64,000 bases of DNA from Ornithodoros turicata (GCF_037126465.1 NC_088203.1:81378168-81442167); one strand, 5' to 3'; counted from the stretch's first letter, positions 48,541-60,239 are shown. Program-made: numbers and translations. Notes: generated from the sequence alone by a model not told the origin.

Positions 48541-50104
48541 TATGTCCGCCAATCCGGGGCCGACTGAAACTTTGTTCTCAGCGAACGTCGAGGGTGGCCA
48601 CCTTTCAGTTTTTAGAAGTGTTCGAAATTGATTAGTGCGAAAAGTATGAAGAACTGAGAGGTGATGGCTTGTGTGTGTCCATGACGAAAACTCGAGACTG
48701 GGAAAAAGACGAAAAACAGACGACACAACACAAAGTCTCAATACTTAGCCACCAGCTCGCTTGCTTTTTAACCATTTTATGTGTGTGTCACCACACAGAC
48801 AAGTTCTACGTGATTGTATCTAGAAACATTTGGTTATATCTCTCTTTACATTTCCTTTAAAAAGCACATATTAAAAAATGGCAATGATGTCAGTATTTTT
48901 CTACATTTTTAATGTCGCACACTTAATTATTGTTGTAATTATTGTTGGCAAATGCGACATAACTGCCGAAAGAAATAGGCCAGTCACACACATTACAATT
49001 AGTACATGTATAAAATCACTTAATATTTTGTATTCTTTAATGATGTAGAAAAGAGCACGCATTTAGGAAGCGCAAACCGAAAACAAACAACTTAATGCAG
49101 CTCATCAAGGCAGCAATGCAGATACGCGCCCTGCCCTAGCACAGTAACGTAATTTGTGGAGGCCGAATCAACAGTCAGAACAAACATAGCAATGATTCCT
49201 CACGAACTCCTAAGCAATGATCCTTGAGCACAGTTTTACACTCTAATACCTCTCAGCATGAATAAATTCATGACGTCCGTTAAGGAGATCGATTGAACGT
49301 CGACATTACATTTGACGTTTCGTCGTTCAGCCCTTGCGTATATGACCTACGCCAAGAGATTTCAACGTGCTTTATCCTGCCCGCACATAGCTGAACTGGA
49401 GCTCAGCATTACACGTTAGAAGGAATGGGGGTCATTCAGAGGGAACCATTCAGGGGTCAACTTTCTTTCCGAGTTCACAACGCGCCTACACGGAAGAGAA
49501 GAGAGGGAGAGAGGAGGGGAAAAGGGACATCACGGGAAGATAAAAATGAGGAAGCCATTCGTTTTTAAGATCGCCTCGTCCTCTTCCTCTCGTTTTGAGC
49601 TATCGCGCCAGTAGACTTCCCACGAACCCTCTTCAGCTTATCGCGGCTGAGTTTTTTCATGAAAGGGAAATTTTTCATTCGTCCTCCGTCTTTTGAAAGA
49701 AAGCACATACACACACACACACACACATACAGGAGGAACGAGGAGGCACAGAAAAAGTACGCGTTAGAGAGGAGTAGAAGAAAAAGAGACAAAAGAAAGA
49801 AAAAGAAAAGAGCGAAAGTGATGCCTCGCTGTGCTGAGCGCGCGGATGTAGACAAACTGCTCTGGCCTGGAAGTTTGCTCAAATGGTTTACAGCTTAGGC
49901 AGAGCCGGTGTTTTGCTGCTGTTATATGTAGGCCTTTCGAATTGTGCTGGCCGAAAAACTTCTTCGCTTCACTATATTATGCAGAAATAAATGAAATAAT
50001 TGTTGCATGAATAGCGATGATGATGATGACAAGAACAGAAGAGAAAAAAAATGGGGTCGTAGTTTTTACATAAGCAACCCCGGTGCAACTGATTTTCGTT
50101 AAAT
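48541..50104. other. Intron sequence, nothing recognised
   Basis: AT-rich, with the CA microsatellite and a purine-rich stretch. No coding or inverted-end signal. Confidence 0.5.
49705..49728 (+). repeat. (CA)n microsatellite
   Basis: About 10 CA units within a purine-rich region (49735-49815). The frames seen here are compositional. Confidence 0.9.
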
Positions 50105-50392
50105 TCGGTGTTAGCGCCGCGAAGCAACCGTGGCTATGAGCGGTGTACAGACGTGGACAGATGGAGAGACGACAGCAGGAAGGAGTGGTGGGTAGAGGGG
50201 TTAGTAAGCGTCCTGGACCGACTTCATGGGGGAACTGTGCCGACATTCATCTGGAAAGTCTTCGAAAACCTCAGGGAGAACCTCAGACAGCATAGACAGT
50301 GGTAGGATTCGAACACACCACCTCACGGCCTTCATCACGGCCTTGACTACCGCCAACGAGCAGACGCCTTAACCCCTTCGACCATGCCGCAG
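50105..50392 (-). mobile_element. tRNA-derived SINE, full length
   Basis: On the minus strand the head (50392 inward) has GGTCGAAGGGGTTAAGGCGT, an A-box like a Leu/Ser tRNA, and later GGTGTGTTCGAATCCTACCA, a B-box. Between them lie GCTCGTTGGCGGTAGTC and a long variable arm. The body ends in CTCATAGCCACGGTTGCTTC and GCGGCGCTAACAC near 50105. RNA polymerase III would use the internal boxes. Near-identical layout occurs at 57743-57995. Confidence 0.75.
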
Positions 50393-50994
50393 TTTTTTTT
50401 TTCTCTCTCTCTTTTTAATTTTTCTTTTTTGACGTGGGTGCAAACTGATGTGCACACCTGCACGCTTTTTTTCTTTATCCGCAAGACATTTAACACAAAA
50501 GCTATAAATTCAGCATAGAAGTCGTTTTCTTTTTTCTTTTTTTTTGCTTTGGAGTTATACGGCCAGGCGGACATCCTCTCGAAGAGAGTATGTCTACTAG
50601 ACGATTAATTGCGTAAAATTGGTTATTTTAACTCCTTCCTTGTGGTAGAATGGGAGACAGTCCTCGTTGAAAGCCGTTCTGATTTCTTTTTTTTTTTAAT
50701 CTCGAAACGAGCACGCACGCTGAAATATCTGTCGCCGAACGTTGCTATGCAAATGACGCGAAACCGAAACCACGTGCGACCTTCGCCTTCGGAAACTTAT
50801 CTGCGGCGCAAAGCGGTTGTTCTAGCCTATCAAAGCAGCACCTACTCGAATCGTTTCAACTGCTCCAAAACACGTGACCCTCTGACGTGGAATGGGCGCA
50901 ATCCTTCCTGCGGTCCTGTTCAACGCGGTTTCGGTTCAGCTCAAAATTCGGCTCGAAATTGGCCTTGCCCAGTCTGAAGTCGTTAATATTATTA

Positions 50995-51110
50995 TTCTGT
51001 GTTGGTGCCGCGAAGCAACTGTGGCTATGAGCGGCGTACACATGTGGATAGATGGAGAGAGGACAGAAGGAGGGAGCGGGGGAGATGGGGGTTAGTATAG
51101 GCGTCTGGGC
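50995..51110 (-). mobile_element. SINE 3' fragment
   Basis: The 3' end of the same SINE (plus orientation GTGTTGGTGCCGCGAAGCAA then CTGTGGCTATGAGCGGCGTA) is followed by the purine-rich body to about 51110. The tRNA head is missing. Further tails of this family lie at 4638-4690 and perhaps 60560-60590. Confidence 0.65.
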
Positions 51111-51609
51111 CCTGCCCTGAAGTAAGCACACAAGATGGGGACAACACAAAGGAGTCCCCAATATCTGGGGATTTAGCAAGCAACAACTGTGAACAGAACT
51201 GTGTCTGCGAATAGCAACTGCATGCTCACAGAGGTAAAGCTGCAAAAAGCAGCTGCCCTTTTTTCGATGGTGACTCGACTGAACTCGACATGTACGGCAC
51301 GCAGACGCCGAAGTATCCGAACCTCACTCGGTACTCTCAAGATATCTAAGGAATCCCCGGTATGCCCTTCGCCAGTGTAAAGTACCTCCATCCACCCACC
51401 TCAAGGAAGAAACCAGTTTGTTCTGCTCATCGCGGAAGCTACAGCTCTCAATGAGACTGGACTATGTCTTCAGAGAACACGTCAGACAATCAGGAGATAG
51501 TTTGACTTTCAGCCATATGCGTGAAAGACATTTCCTATAGGCGTGCTGTAATTCCACAGAACATGGTCCTGGATGACTGTGATCTTAAATGTGAACGGAC
51601 AACAACAAC

Positions 51610-52016
51610 TTCATTGTGAGATGATGAATGGGGAGTTTCATCGCCAGGGGCGATACTCGACCACATTGCTGGTGGTGATGCGGGGAATGAAATAATGAGC
51701 CCCTTCACAATAAGGATCGAAGTCCTATGGTATCCAGAAAGGTGAAGAGAGCTTTGAGGGCAGAGCGTTGGTGGGCTGAATGTGGCCAGGGACCAAGCAA
51801 TTTGGTGAAAGCGAGGTGGCGAGAGTCTAGCTCGTTAAGGGATCCAGAGAGTACGGTTCCGGAAGTTTGGTAGTGTGGGCAATGCAGAAGAACGTGCTCT
51901 AGATCTTCTACAGCACCGCAGTGACAGCATTGGGGAGAGTTGCGCTGTTGAGTTGGGAGAGTTGGGGAAGAGTGAGAACATTGGAGAAGAAAACTGAATC
52001 TGCTAAACAAACGCAT
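51610..52016 (-). pseudogene. LINE 3' end with Cys-His motif
   Basis: The minus-strand frame (52016-51705) reads CCHCGAVEDLEHVLLHCPHY, a C-x2-C-x8-H-x4-C motif from the C-terminus of R1/jockey-like LINE ORF2. LGPWPHSAHQRSALKALFTF then closes the protein. The 3' untranslated part contains GATGATGAATGGGGAGTTTC in plus orientation, a tail seen in other short copies here. The RT part is absent, as expected for 5' truncation. Confidence 0.78.
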
Positions 52017-53192
52017 GGAAATGGAACCTTTTTTTTTCTGATTACAGAGAAAGCGCCTTCCTGCGAAACCGTGAAAACCACTTTAGACCATCTTTAAACA
52101 CCAAGTGCCCCATCGCCCTGCGTAGAAGGACTGCTTTCAAGGTCTAAATACCTGCGCGCAAGAAACATATCAATGCCCTGCTTTATCAGAACTGTCTTAG
52201 GGCACAATGAACACGCTGAGTGATTCCATTACACTCGGTGATGACGTTATTGTCACAACTTCAGTGCAGACATTGAAGATCCGGCTCTTGATGAATTGAC
52301 AGAGAGCTTTTCCACGTGCTTGAGCAGCTCGCTGTGGCTAATATTGACTAACGTTTCATGCTGTGTACTCGACCGTGTGTTTGTGTGTGGCGCATATCAG
52401 ACACAGAATTAATGGCAGTACATTATTTGCAGGCCCTACTGCTCCTCTATCGGCTGTAGAGTGCCAGAATCATCCGACCACATGGCTCAAGTTAGATTTG
52501 GAGAAGTAAAGTACAGTAAAGACAGCCTTCTTCTATTTCGAATGCTGAGAATATGGGGCTAAAGTGAGCTCAGGCTGCGGCGTCATGACAAGTCTCAAAT
52601 GAGTGGAAGTCCACATTTTAGAAGCGTAAGCCTGGCACGTTTCTAACAATACGTAGATTGTATCACGGACTGTGTCTCGCTCGAACACTTGAGAAAGCAA
52701 ACTAGGTCCGTTCGAGATTTTTCGTTTTGTGTGACAAATACATATCAAACACTTCTTTACGTCGCATCTACGCAGCTAGGAACAAGTGCCTATAATAGTT
52801 TTTCTCGTTACTTCTAATTTACGCACTCTTGTTTGCTTTGCAGTGTGTAAACATTACGACCAGCATGGCGTTGTAGCACTTCTTTCTTGACTTTCGGTTC
52901 CCAAGCCCAGTATATCCCACTCTGTGCAACCACAGCTAAGCTGTAGCGTCTCGCTATACGCATCGGTGGCAAACCCGTCGTCGCGTTCTTGGGTGCTTTT
53001 AGGAGTGTATCGCCACCGGGTTACGGAACGCGCAATACTGTCACCGGTACCAGGTGACACGAAATGGAAAACGTTGTAGAATACAAAACTGAGTGCTTTT
53101 TCGGAATAAATTTTACCGAAATCCACGCCAACATTATTCGCCCGAGAAGAGGTATCAACATTTCACAGAGGAGAAAAAAAAAAAAAGCTTAC

Positions 53193-53299
53193 CCTATACT
53201 GGCCGAGGTTGTTGACTACACATGGAAGCTTCACTGATCTTCCGATTATTGCAGTAACGTTGGGAACAGGTTCAGAAAACTCCGGCAAGATTTCGAAAT
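53193..53299 (-). CDS. DIP/lachesin-like Ig protein, exon for N-terminal part of Ig domain 1
   Basis: This 107-base exon starts with two bases that finish a split codon and then encodes 35 residues. These include EFSEPVPNVTAIIGRSVKLP and the first Ig1 cysteine in LPCVVNNLGQYR. DIP proteins have the same layout just before VAWLRV: PxF-x-P-x-x-NVT, G-R, C-x-V-x-N-L-G-x-Y. The acceptor is TTTTCTTGCAG (ending at 53300) and the donor is AGG|GTAAGC. The asparagine in NVT is a possible glycosylation site. The next coding exon in the transcript is 6733-6940, some 46 kb away. The upstream exon for the signal peptide was not recognised between 53300 and 64000. The frame is open with conserved residues, so decay is unlikely. 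Confidence 0.82.
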
Positions 53300-54174
53300 C
53301 TGCAAGAAAAGTGTCGTAAAATGATTCATTACAAAATTACAAGACAGACAAATCTGCAGTGACAGCTGATCTGAAGAAAACGTACGCACTCTCTCAAGAT
53401 AGTCACACTCACCGAATAAGACTCGCATCCAAGCATTTCTAATGGAATTTTATAGGTAAAGCTCTCGTTACTGTAACGTCACTGGCAGTAGTTCTCGTTG
53501 TTGTTGTTTTTCAATTCCTCCAAGAGGTCAAACCAGGGATTCTAGGCAAAGCTTTCTAATTGTGTTCTATATACCGTGTATTCACACGAGCGACATTCCC
53601 CAGAATACTCCAGCTGAAGATGCGAAAAACGTCATAGCTTTCTGCTGTCACGTGAGCGCGAGCGCTCGACGTCGTGTCTTCAAGTACACTGCTAACCGTG
53701 GAGAACATCCTGCGACAAAGACACAAGAAATTCCGTAGCAGACGACAGGAAAAGACGCTGACGGTGTTGTGAACGCTCAACGTAACACGGGACGGAACTT
53801 TGGCTCCGTGAGCAGTTTTTTCGCTTTTTCTTCCACTCGAATCTTTCGTGAGGGTGTTTCTCGTATGAAGAAACGGATAGTGTCTCAAAACAACGCATAA
53901 TGAACCTTACTTCGGTCGCTCACCCCTGTGTCGGCTGCCATAGGTGCAGTAGACCATTCTCAGATCGCAGTAAAACCGACACTCGATGTGAACATGCTGG
54001 TCTATCTTCTATCTCATCTCAAGAGCTGCCACCTTATGCGGGATGAAAATTCTCTTATGGCGTCTACAGGTAACTTGTGGTGGAATACAAGTACGTATAA
54101 CCCCATAATGATTCGCTACAAACACTCCCTGTAAAGAAAAATAATGCAACACGGCACTGACCGCGTGTGATGTA
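53300..54174. other. Upstream side of the Ig gene, no exon recognised
   Basis: This should be intron or 5' region of the DIP-like gene. The minus strand shows no signal-peptide exon ending one base into a codon. Short frames only. Confidence 0.5.
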
Positions 54175-54455
54175 CACGCTTAGAAAAACGGGTGGATCAG
54201 TTACACCTTTCAGCAGGTAATAGTTGTCGCATATGTTGTGCCTAAAAGGTTGCAAAGTTCTACTTGCTACCTACGAATGATAGGGTTACCGCTTCTGCTT
54301 CGGTGAGCGAGGGGGGCGTACGCCTTTTTGTAGCAATTTGGATATACGATAATTTCTTTTACCACCCCTGTTACACCCTTTATCAGACGCTATGCTGACC
54401 TAGGTGGTAACTATAGAAGTTACTACCTTCTCACGCCCTTTTTTTTCTTAGAGTG
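54175..54455 (+). mobile_element. MITE with CACTCTAAGAAAAA-type ends
   Basis: The left end CACGCTTAGAAAAACGGGTG and the inverted right end CACTCTAAGAAAAAAAAGGG are preceded and followed by TA. The interior has GTTACACC and GGTAACTATAGAAGTTACTA words. The hAT-like element at 54464 abuts its right end. The block at 1612-2614 looks related. Confidence 0.5.
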
Positions 54456-54463
54456 TAGCAGCC

Positions 54464-55461
54464 ATAGGTGGGCATTTTCCTGCGGCCTCACTCATCCTCA
54501 CCTCACGAAGCACAGACTTTGTTGGCCTCAATCACCCTCACCAAATTTTCCTCACCAGTAACTAAACCTCAGTCACTCTCACCCTCACATTCCATTTTAA
54601 ATTTTGTCCTCACAAGCCTCACCTCAGGGCATCGGGATCCCGAGAGGCCTCACCATCCTCATCCTCACATGCCTTCACCTCATGAGGCTATTCACAACCC
54701 TTATGTCCTCATGTATCTTCACCTCATGAGGTCCACATCCTCACGTGTCCTCACCTCATGAGGGCCCTCATGTCCTCACGGCGCCTCATCCTCAGTGCCC
54801 TTACCTCATGAGGGCCCTCATGGCCCCACGTACCTTCTTCTCATGAGGACCCTCATGGCCTCATGACCCCTCATCCTCACGAGCCCTCGCCTCGTGAATA
54901 CCGTTATGGCCCCACGTGTCTTCAAGTCACTAGTAGGCACATGAGCCTCAAAAGAATTTTCCGTCATGTTCACATGACACGTCGACGTTGAACTACTGTG
55001 CCAGTAGTTGGTACTTGTACCAATGATACTGCGCGGCATTAAACTGTTTATAGGGTTTCGTGCGGTGCTTGGATAAATTCGGTAACAGTTGTTACTCTCA
55101 CAGTAAGGTTTAACGTTAGTGTTTGGCATTAGCAAAGAGGAGCCCGAACCCATCACCTCATCTGTGAGGTTCCTCACGAAAGGCCTCATGGCCTTAGCCG
55201 TGAGGTTCCTCACAGAGGGCCTCACGGCCTCATCCGCGAGGGTGCTCACGGAATACGTTGTACCCTCACGTATTGATGGCCTCACGACGACTGGCTTCAT
55301 GAGGGCCCTCACGGTGGGCCTCATGAGGGACAATGCCTCACGACTGTCCTCGTGAGAAACATTCAGCGTGGTCAGGCCTCACTCAACCTCACCTCACGAC
55401 GATGAGGTGAGGGTGAGGCGTCTTCATGAGGGTCCTCATGAGTGAGGACGCCCAGCTATGG
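54464..55461 (+). mobile_element. hAT-like element packed with CTCATGAG palindromes
   Basis: TAGCAGCC lies at 54456-54463 and 55462-55469, an 8-bp duplication as for hAT elements. Ends read ATAGGTGGGC and GCCCAGCTATGG. The left (54480-54930) and right (55140-55450) thirds contain dozens of CCTCATGAGG, CCTCACCTCA and CCTCACG words in both senses. The 200-bp middle is unique. The long minus-strand frame across it is a by-product of the repeats. Confidence 0.65.
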
Positions 55462-56003
55462 TAGCAGCCAATACACTTCACGGAAGTCATTTCTCATTGC
55501 TTTTCAATAAAAGGCACAATAATTGTTTCTAGACTTTGTTTGTGCAGAGTAGTAAACTTTTATCAGCGTACATTTCTGGATAGAAGTTCGAGTGCCATTC
55601 CTTTTATCGCAGTTTATCTGTGCTTCACGCGGAAGCTTTTATCCCCACGAGACTATAAATTTGATCTCTGAAGCCTTTGACTGCGCTCTTGTCTCTATGA
55701 TATGCAGGGATAAAACGTCATATTAAGAATTTAGGTTGCCAATAACAACGAAAGCAAGCAGATTTATGTTGTCGCATAATGGCTCTCTCTATGGAGAGCG
55801 TCCACGTCGTCTGCTACGATATCTTCCTTTTTGCCTCCCATGCTGCGCTGAGAAAGCTGCACACTTAACACCTAGCTATACACCACACATAAGGACTAAG
55901 TAGCCAACAAGCAGAAGATGTTTGAGGAAGTTGCAGAAAGCAGAACACAGCCTCCAGAATTATGGCCGATAGCGTCAAAATGGCGGCGTGGCGGCCTCTC
56001 CAT

Positions 56004-56156
56004 CACAGGGGTGACACAAACCCGCCATTGTTGTAATTACCCTCAAGCGGGTGCTTTTGGCAAAACTGCCATCTTGTCCTGGTCGCACGTCATAGAAAAC
56101 ATAATTTTGAGGTCATGTGACTTTGTTTACGTGTCGTTTTGCCGCTTACCGACATA
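56004..56156 (+). repeat. Dispersed repeat, copy 1
   Basis: This 153-bp block (CACAGGGGTGACAC to TTACCGACATA) recurs at 63848-64000 with about 12 substitutions and no gaps, in the same orientation. The repeat probably extends right beyond 56156. It contains CAAGCGGGTGCTTTTGGCAA and CACGTCATAGAAAAC. No protein assigned. Confidence 0.85.
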
Positions 56157-57742
56157 TTTTCACCGTCATAACACCAAGAGATCACCATATTTTGCCAGCG
56201 GAAACTATGCGGTGCTTCTTCCGCAACATGGTAGCCCATTTCACCTCAGTTTACGTACATCGCATCGGCTCGTCGGTAAGTCGTAACGCGCGATCGTCAT
56301 CACATCTTTGGAAGCTGTCAAGAATACGAGGCTTTATGCGTAAAACTGCGCGTTTTACTGCGGGATTATCGGATAAAAATAATTACGGTGATCGAAAAAC
56401 ATCCAAAACGTCGTCCAGAAACAACAACCGCATTGTTTACAAACGGTTTGGCCGCCGATCACGGGCGCCGCCATCTTTAAGGTCACGTGTGCCGTGACGT
56501 TTGCTGTGACGTACGACCAGGACCTGTCCAGGATGCATTGCGTTCGCCCAGCACGCTGTCGTCTACGGAGCAATACATTGGATGCCACACCTGTGCTCTC
56601 CATCGTACACAGAGGGAGCTAGTATTCCAGGTAGCCTATTGTCGTAGAAAACACAGCGCCGCTAAACGTAGGCATGGATGTTAAGAGCAATTACAGCTCA
56701 ACACTTCATTCCAACCATCCATTCCACCATCCACCTCCATCACCGACCATCTTCATTCAAATCCAATCGAAGCCAATAGCAATTGCAGCATAAGGGATTT
56801 TTTATTAGAGCGGTGTCCTCAACAATATATATATATATATATAATAAGAATAATTTATTGCTCTCAGCAAAGCGTTCATCTCTTGTCCTAAATCAACTAC
56901 GCGGTTACACCACCTGGACACACTGGAACGGACACCATTAGGAAGCAAATAAACGAAGTCAGTCTCCAACTCAATGTGGAGGACCATTTCCCGCCAAAGT
57001 ACCCCGACACAAAATGAGGGAATAATTCTTTCCAACCGCTGTCCAGCACAACTCCTATCACAAAAATTCGTTTCGCGTCGTCCTAGTGTTCCAGGAAGCA
57101 AAGTCAAACGATCGTTCGAAAACAGGTGCGACACCGAAACCAATGTTTTCTTCGATTCAATTCCCATTTTGGATGCAGGTGGGCACCTATGCGGTTATCT
57201 CGTTGTATTGCTAGTGGTAGGATCTACAAAAGAATACGATGTTAACTTGAGCCTCTTTCGAATGGTCAGCAAACGGCTCTTAAATTCGAATCGGACTGAA
57301 TTCCGAACCCAAAATGACCACTTCCAAACACGACAGCTGGATTTGGGAGACGGAAGAAAAATTGATAAACGCTTATAGTTTATTCTCGAGGTAAACTCCG
57401 AAATCACCGCAAATGCTGGAGGACCAGGCCGTCGTTGTTTCACGGTCCCGTGTGGAATGTTGGAGAACATCTGTGTCGGAGCTTTTTCTCTGTGGCCCGG
57501 ATGTAACAGCAGGTGCACATTTCTTGTTGTTGTCAGTAAATTCAAGAAACCTATCAGATACTATCATCGCGTTGGCTGACGCCTTTGAGAGAACGTACCA
57601 TACTGCCCATGTTGTCCAAGATGTCGAAGTCGATATTGAAGCAGATGTCGAAGTCGATTATATCAAAAGTTGCTAAATTTCCGTGAGTCTCAGTGCGTAT
57701 CTCCGCAGACTAAAACTCCCTAATGTGTGCTTCTTTTTACTT
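56157..57742. other. Nothing recognised
   Basis: It holds an (AT)n tract at 56826-56842 and a small tandem GATGTCGAAGTCGATTAT duplication near 57621-57662. Frames of up to 134 codons lack recognisable domains. Confidence 0.5.
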
Positions 57743-57995
57743 CAGTGTTAGCGCCGCGAAGCAACTGTGGCTATGAGCGTCGAACGGACGTCGACAAATG
57801 GAGAGAGTACGGCAGGGTGGAGTGGGGGGACAAGGGGGTTGGTGTGCGTGCGGAGCCGACATTCTTCTGGGAAAACCCAGGGAGAGCCTCAGACAGCACA
57901 GCCGGTGGTAGGATTCGAACCCACCACCTCCCAGTCTTCAACACTAGGTTGGCTACCACCAATGAGCTGACGCTTTTACCCACTCGGTCGTGTCA
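57743..57995 (-). mobile_element. tRNA-derived SINE, second full copy
   Basis: Minus-strand boxes are ACCGAGTGGGTAAAAGCGTC (A) and GGTGGTGGGTTCGAATCCTA (B). The body and 3' end (CTCATAGCCACAGTTGCTTC, GCGGCGCTAACAC) are as in the copy at 50105-50392. The A-box resembles class II (Leu/Ser) tRNAs, which suits the long arm between the boxes. Confidence 0.75.
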
Positions 57996-58031
57996 CTAGT
58001 CACTCGGTTTCTGCACAGCACGTCTCACGTG

Positions 58032-58280
58032 ATGTCGTCCACGTCGTCTTGCAACACGGACGCCACGGAGTCACAGCGTAGGTGGTATGTTGCGGAACAT
58101 TCGCGCAAGCATAGAATTCGCAGCCGCGCCGCCATTGCTGCGGGAGATTTAGACGCGATGGCCGAAAATGAGGAACGCAAGCGGCGAGCGACAAAGCGTG
58201 CCACCATTAAGGCTTGCTTAGAGTCCGACGGAACTGGGTGGAACGGCGCGCTGCGTCAGTGGCCGTCGTTCAGTTTATAG
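58032..58280 (+). CDS. Unrecognised 82-codon frame, moderately GC3-rich
   Basis: From ATG at 58032 to TAG at 58278-58280 the frame is open, and about two-thirds of codons end in G or C. The product is highly charged: after MSSTSSCNTDATESQRRWYV come arginine- and alanine-rich helical stretches (RSRAAIAAGDLDAMAENEER, then KRRATKRATIK), ending in WNGALRQWPSFSL. No family is recognised. It starts only 37 bp right of a SINE and precedes a GC-rich repeat. It could be a small gene, an exon, or part of a mobile element. Confidence 0.3.
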   Translation: MSSTSSCNTDATESQRRWYVAEHSRKHRIRSRAAIAAGDLDAMAENEERKRRATKRATIKACLESDGTGWNGALRQWPSFSL

Positions 58281-58299
58281 TTCGGTGACATGAAGTAGA

Positions 58300-58500
58300 G
58301 CACTGCACGGGCCTGCATTTACTGGCCTGGCCCGTTCCCGACGCCACGTAGGCTTACCCGACCCGAGCCCGACCCTGTTGCCGAAAACCCAGCACGGCCC
58401 GGCCCATATTCGACGCTACGTAGGCTTAGCCGAACCGAGCCCGACCCGGCTGCCGAAACTCGAAACTCGGCTGCCGGGACCCGGCTCGCAGCTGCATAGG
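58300..58500 (+). repeat. CCCGACCCGAGCC-rich short tandem duplication
   Basis: Two diverged units of about 75 bp (from about 58328 and 58397) share GACGCYACGTAGGCTTA, CGAGCCCGACCC and TGCCGAAA. The left edge AGCACTGCACGGGCC resembles hAT-like MITE ends, but no right end was found. Confidence 0.5.
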
Positions 58501-59665
58501 TAAACGTGTAATGCAATCCATCCAACAGGTTCTATCTGCACTGTACACAGCAAAAAGCAACAATAGAATTGATGATGATGAATTGGGAGATTCGCCACAT
58601 GAGGTGCGACCCACAGCAAACAGCGTGAACTGCACATGCTTGGAAGGTGCAAGATGCGCGTCTTTGATGCGGTTTATGCTTTTAGCAACACGCGGGCGTC
58701 CAGTCCAGCGCGCCTGTGTGCGGTGCACGCCGCAGCGAGGGTGAGATTCTCAACATGGCGAAGCTCGATGTAGACGTGGCGGGACGGCGGCGCGCTACTG
58801 CGCCACTCGTCCTGCGAGTAGAACACGTTTCTACTTCTAGCGTCGGCCGGCGGTAGAAACGAATAGAATACACTGCGCTTGTCGTTCGAAGCCGCAAACG
58901 ATCATCAGAATCTGCACGACGCACGTCCGGTGGATGACTGAGATAAAATAATGGAAGAAGTGCAGAAAAAGTGCGAACTTCAGAACTGTACCTGCGCTCT
59001 GTTCTGGTCTGTTCCTGCCCTGTTGCTTCTCTGCGCTCTATCAACGCCACCTAGATACAGAAGGCCTGCTTATTTCCTCCTCTCCCTCCTTCGCTACGTG
59101 GACATATAAAGTCAGAATTCGTCTGCTTCTGCGATTAGCCGTTCCGCGAATTCAAGCACTCGCAAATGATTGCAGCTAGCTTGGAACCTGCAGACCGGAA
59201 TATGCAGCACGCTTTCCAGAAAATCAGTTTGGAGAAAGATATGCGACCGCTTTGCGCTTTATTTCCAAGTTCTCCAATTTAGTACACGGGGACGTTCAAT
59301 CACTACTCACAGACGACGGTAGTTTGTCTTCATGGCCACGACCGCTGAAAGCACGTTCGTGATTGGCTGCCGCCGTTGGAAACACGATCCTAATTGGCTG
59401 ACTCTTAGTTGTTACATCACGTCGACAAGTAAGCCGGTTTTCTCTATGTAGGTGGTGTTGGCTGTATCGCGTTGGCTTAATCGCTTTGCACGTCCAGCTT
59501 AACGACACGAGATAGCTGAACACGTCGCACAGGCTTACGAAACGAGCAACCTTATCGACGTTTGGTTGTGGTCACAATCTATGCTCCTCGGGAAGCTTCT
59601 TCTTTGTGGCTATTATCCACGTTACGAATACTCTCGTGTTGTGATGTCACCGCCCTGAGCGAAGA

Positions 59666-59760
59666 GCAGATGATGTTGATGGTGATGATGGTGAAAGGGC
59701 TCGCCGTTGTCGGCCTCACAGGGGTGCGCAACGTCACGACTGCCGACCGGGAGAATGTGC
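59666..59760 (+). repeat. LINE/SINE tail fragment with ATGATG run
   Basis: ATGATGTTGATGGTGATGAT leads into GAAAGGGCTCGCCGTTG and CAACGTCACGACTGCC. It resembles the plus-strand view of the LINE tail near 28650-28700 (CTTGCCGTTGCTGGCC, GTCGTCACGACTATAG). A plus-strand 90-codon frame crosses it but looks fortuitous. Confidence 0.35.
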
Positions 59761-60239
59761 GTCCTGGTTCGACTTCTAAGGGAACAATGCCGAAGAGCAG
59801 GCTGCTAGCGAGGCTGCATTTTCCACCAATATGATTGTTTTATGTTCCGATAGCTCGCATTCTCGTGCTCTCATACGTGCTCGTTCCGCTCCAATGTTCG
59901 TTCTAGCTCACCATAGTTCGTTCTCTCTCGTTCATCTTCTTCTCCTTCTTCATGCCCCATTATATGGCTGCTAGTGGTGTAAAAATAATGGGAAAAAAAG
60001 CGTCAATGTATGTATAATCGTCGAGCAATACCCAAAAATTGTAAATCATATTCATGCCACGACGATGGTGTCGGGTGAGAATGGTATTATGACACGGGAA
60101 GTAGTGTGTGATGAGTTCTAGGGCACATGGGAGTCCGAGGCCAGAGGGGAAAGAAGTAGTGGTATCAGTCGTATCAGAAGAAGAAAGATGAAGGGGCTGC
60201 CCTTCTCCTGAGGGTGGAATGTGGGGCAGGTAAACATTG

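Larger units (their letters stand above)
6941..53192 (-). other. Giant (about 46 kb) intron splitting Ig domain 1
   Basis: The donor is GTAAGC at 53192-53187, directly after the codon for the arginine of NNLGQYR. The acceptor ends at 6941, directly before VAWLRV. Both junctions are phase 0, so the two exons join cleanly into one Ig domain. The interior is dense with mobile elements listed separately. It also holds a possible nested gene on the opposite strand at 45210. The intron is inferred from protein homology and phase, and no transcript is available to me. Confidence 0.75.

Noticed and set aside
54818..55333. 171-codon minus-strand frame
   Set aside because: It is made by the CTCATGAG/CCTCACG repeat words of the hAT-like element. 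The protein is a repetitive translation of those words.
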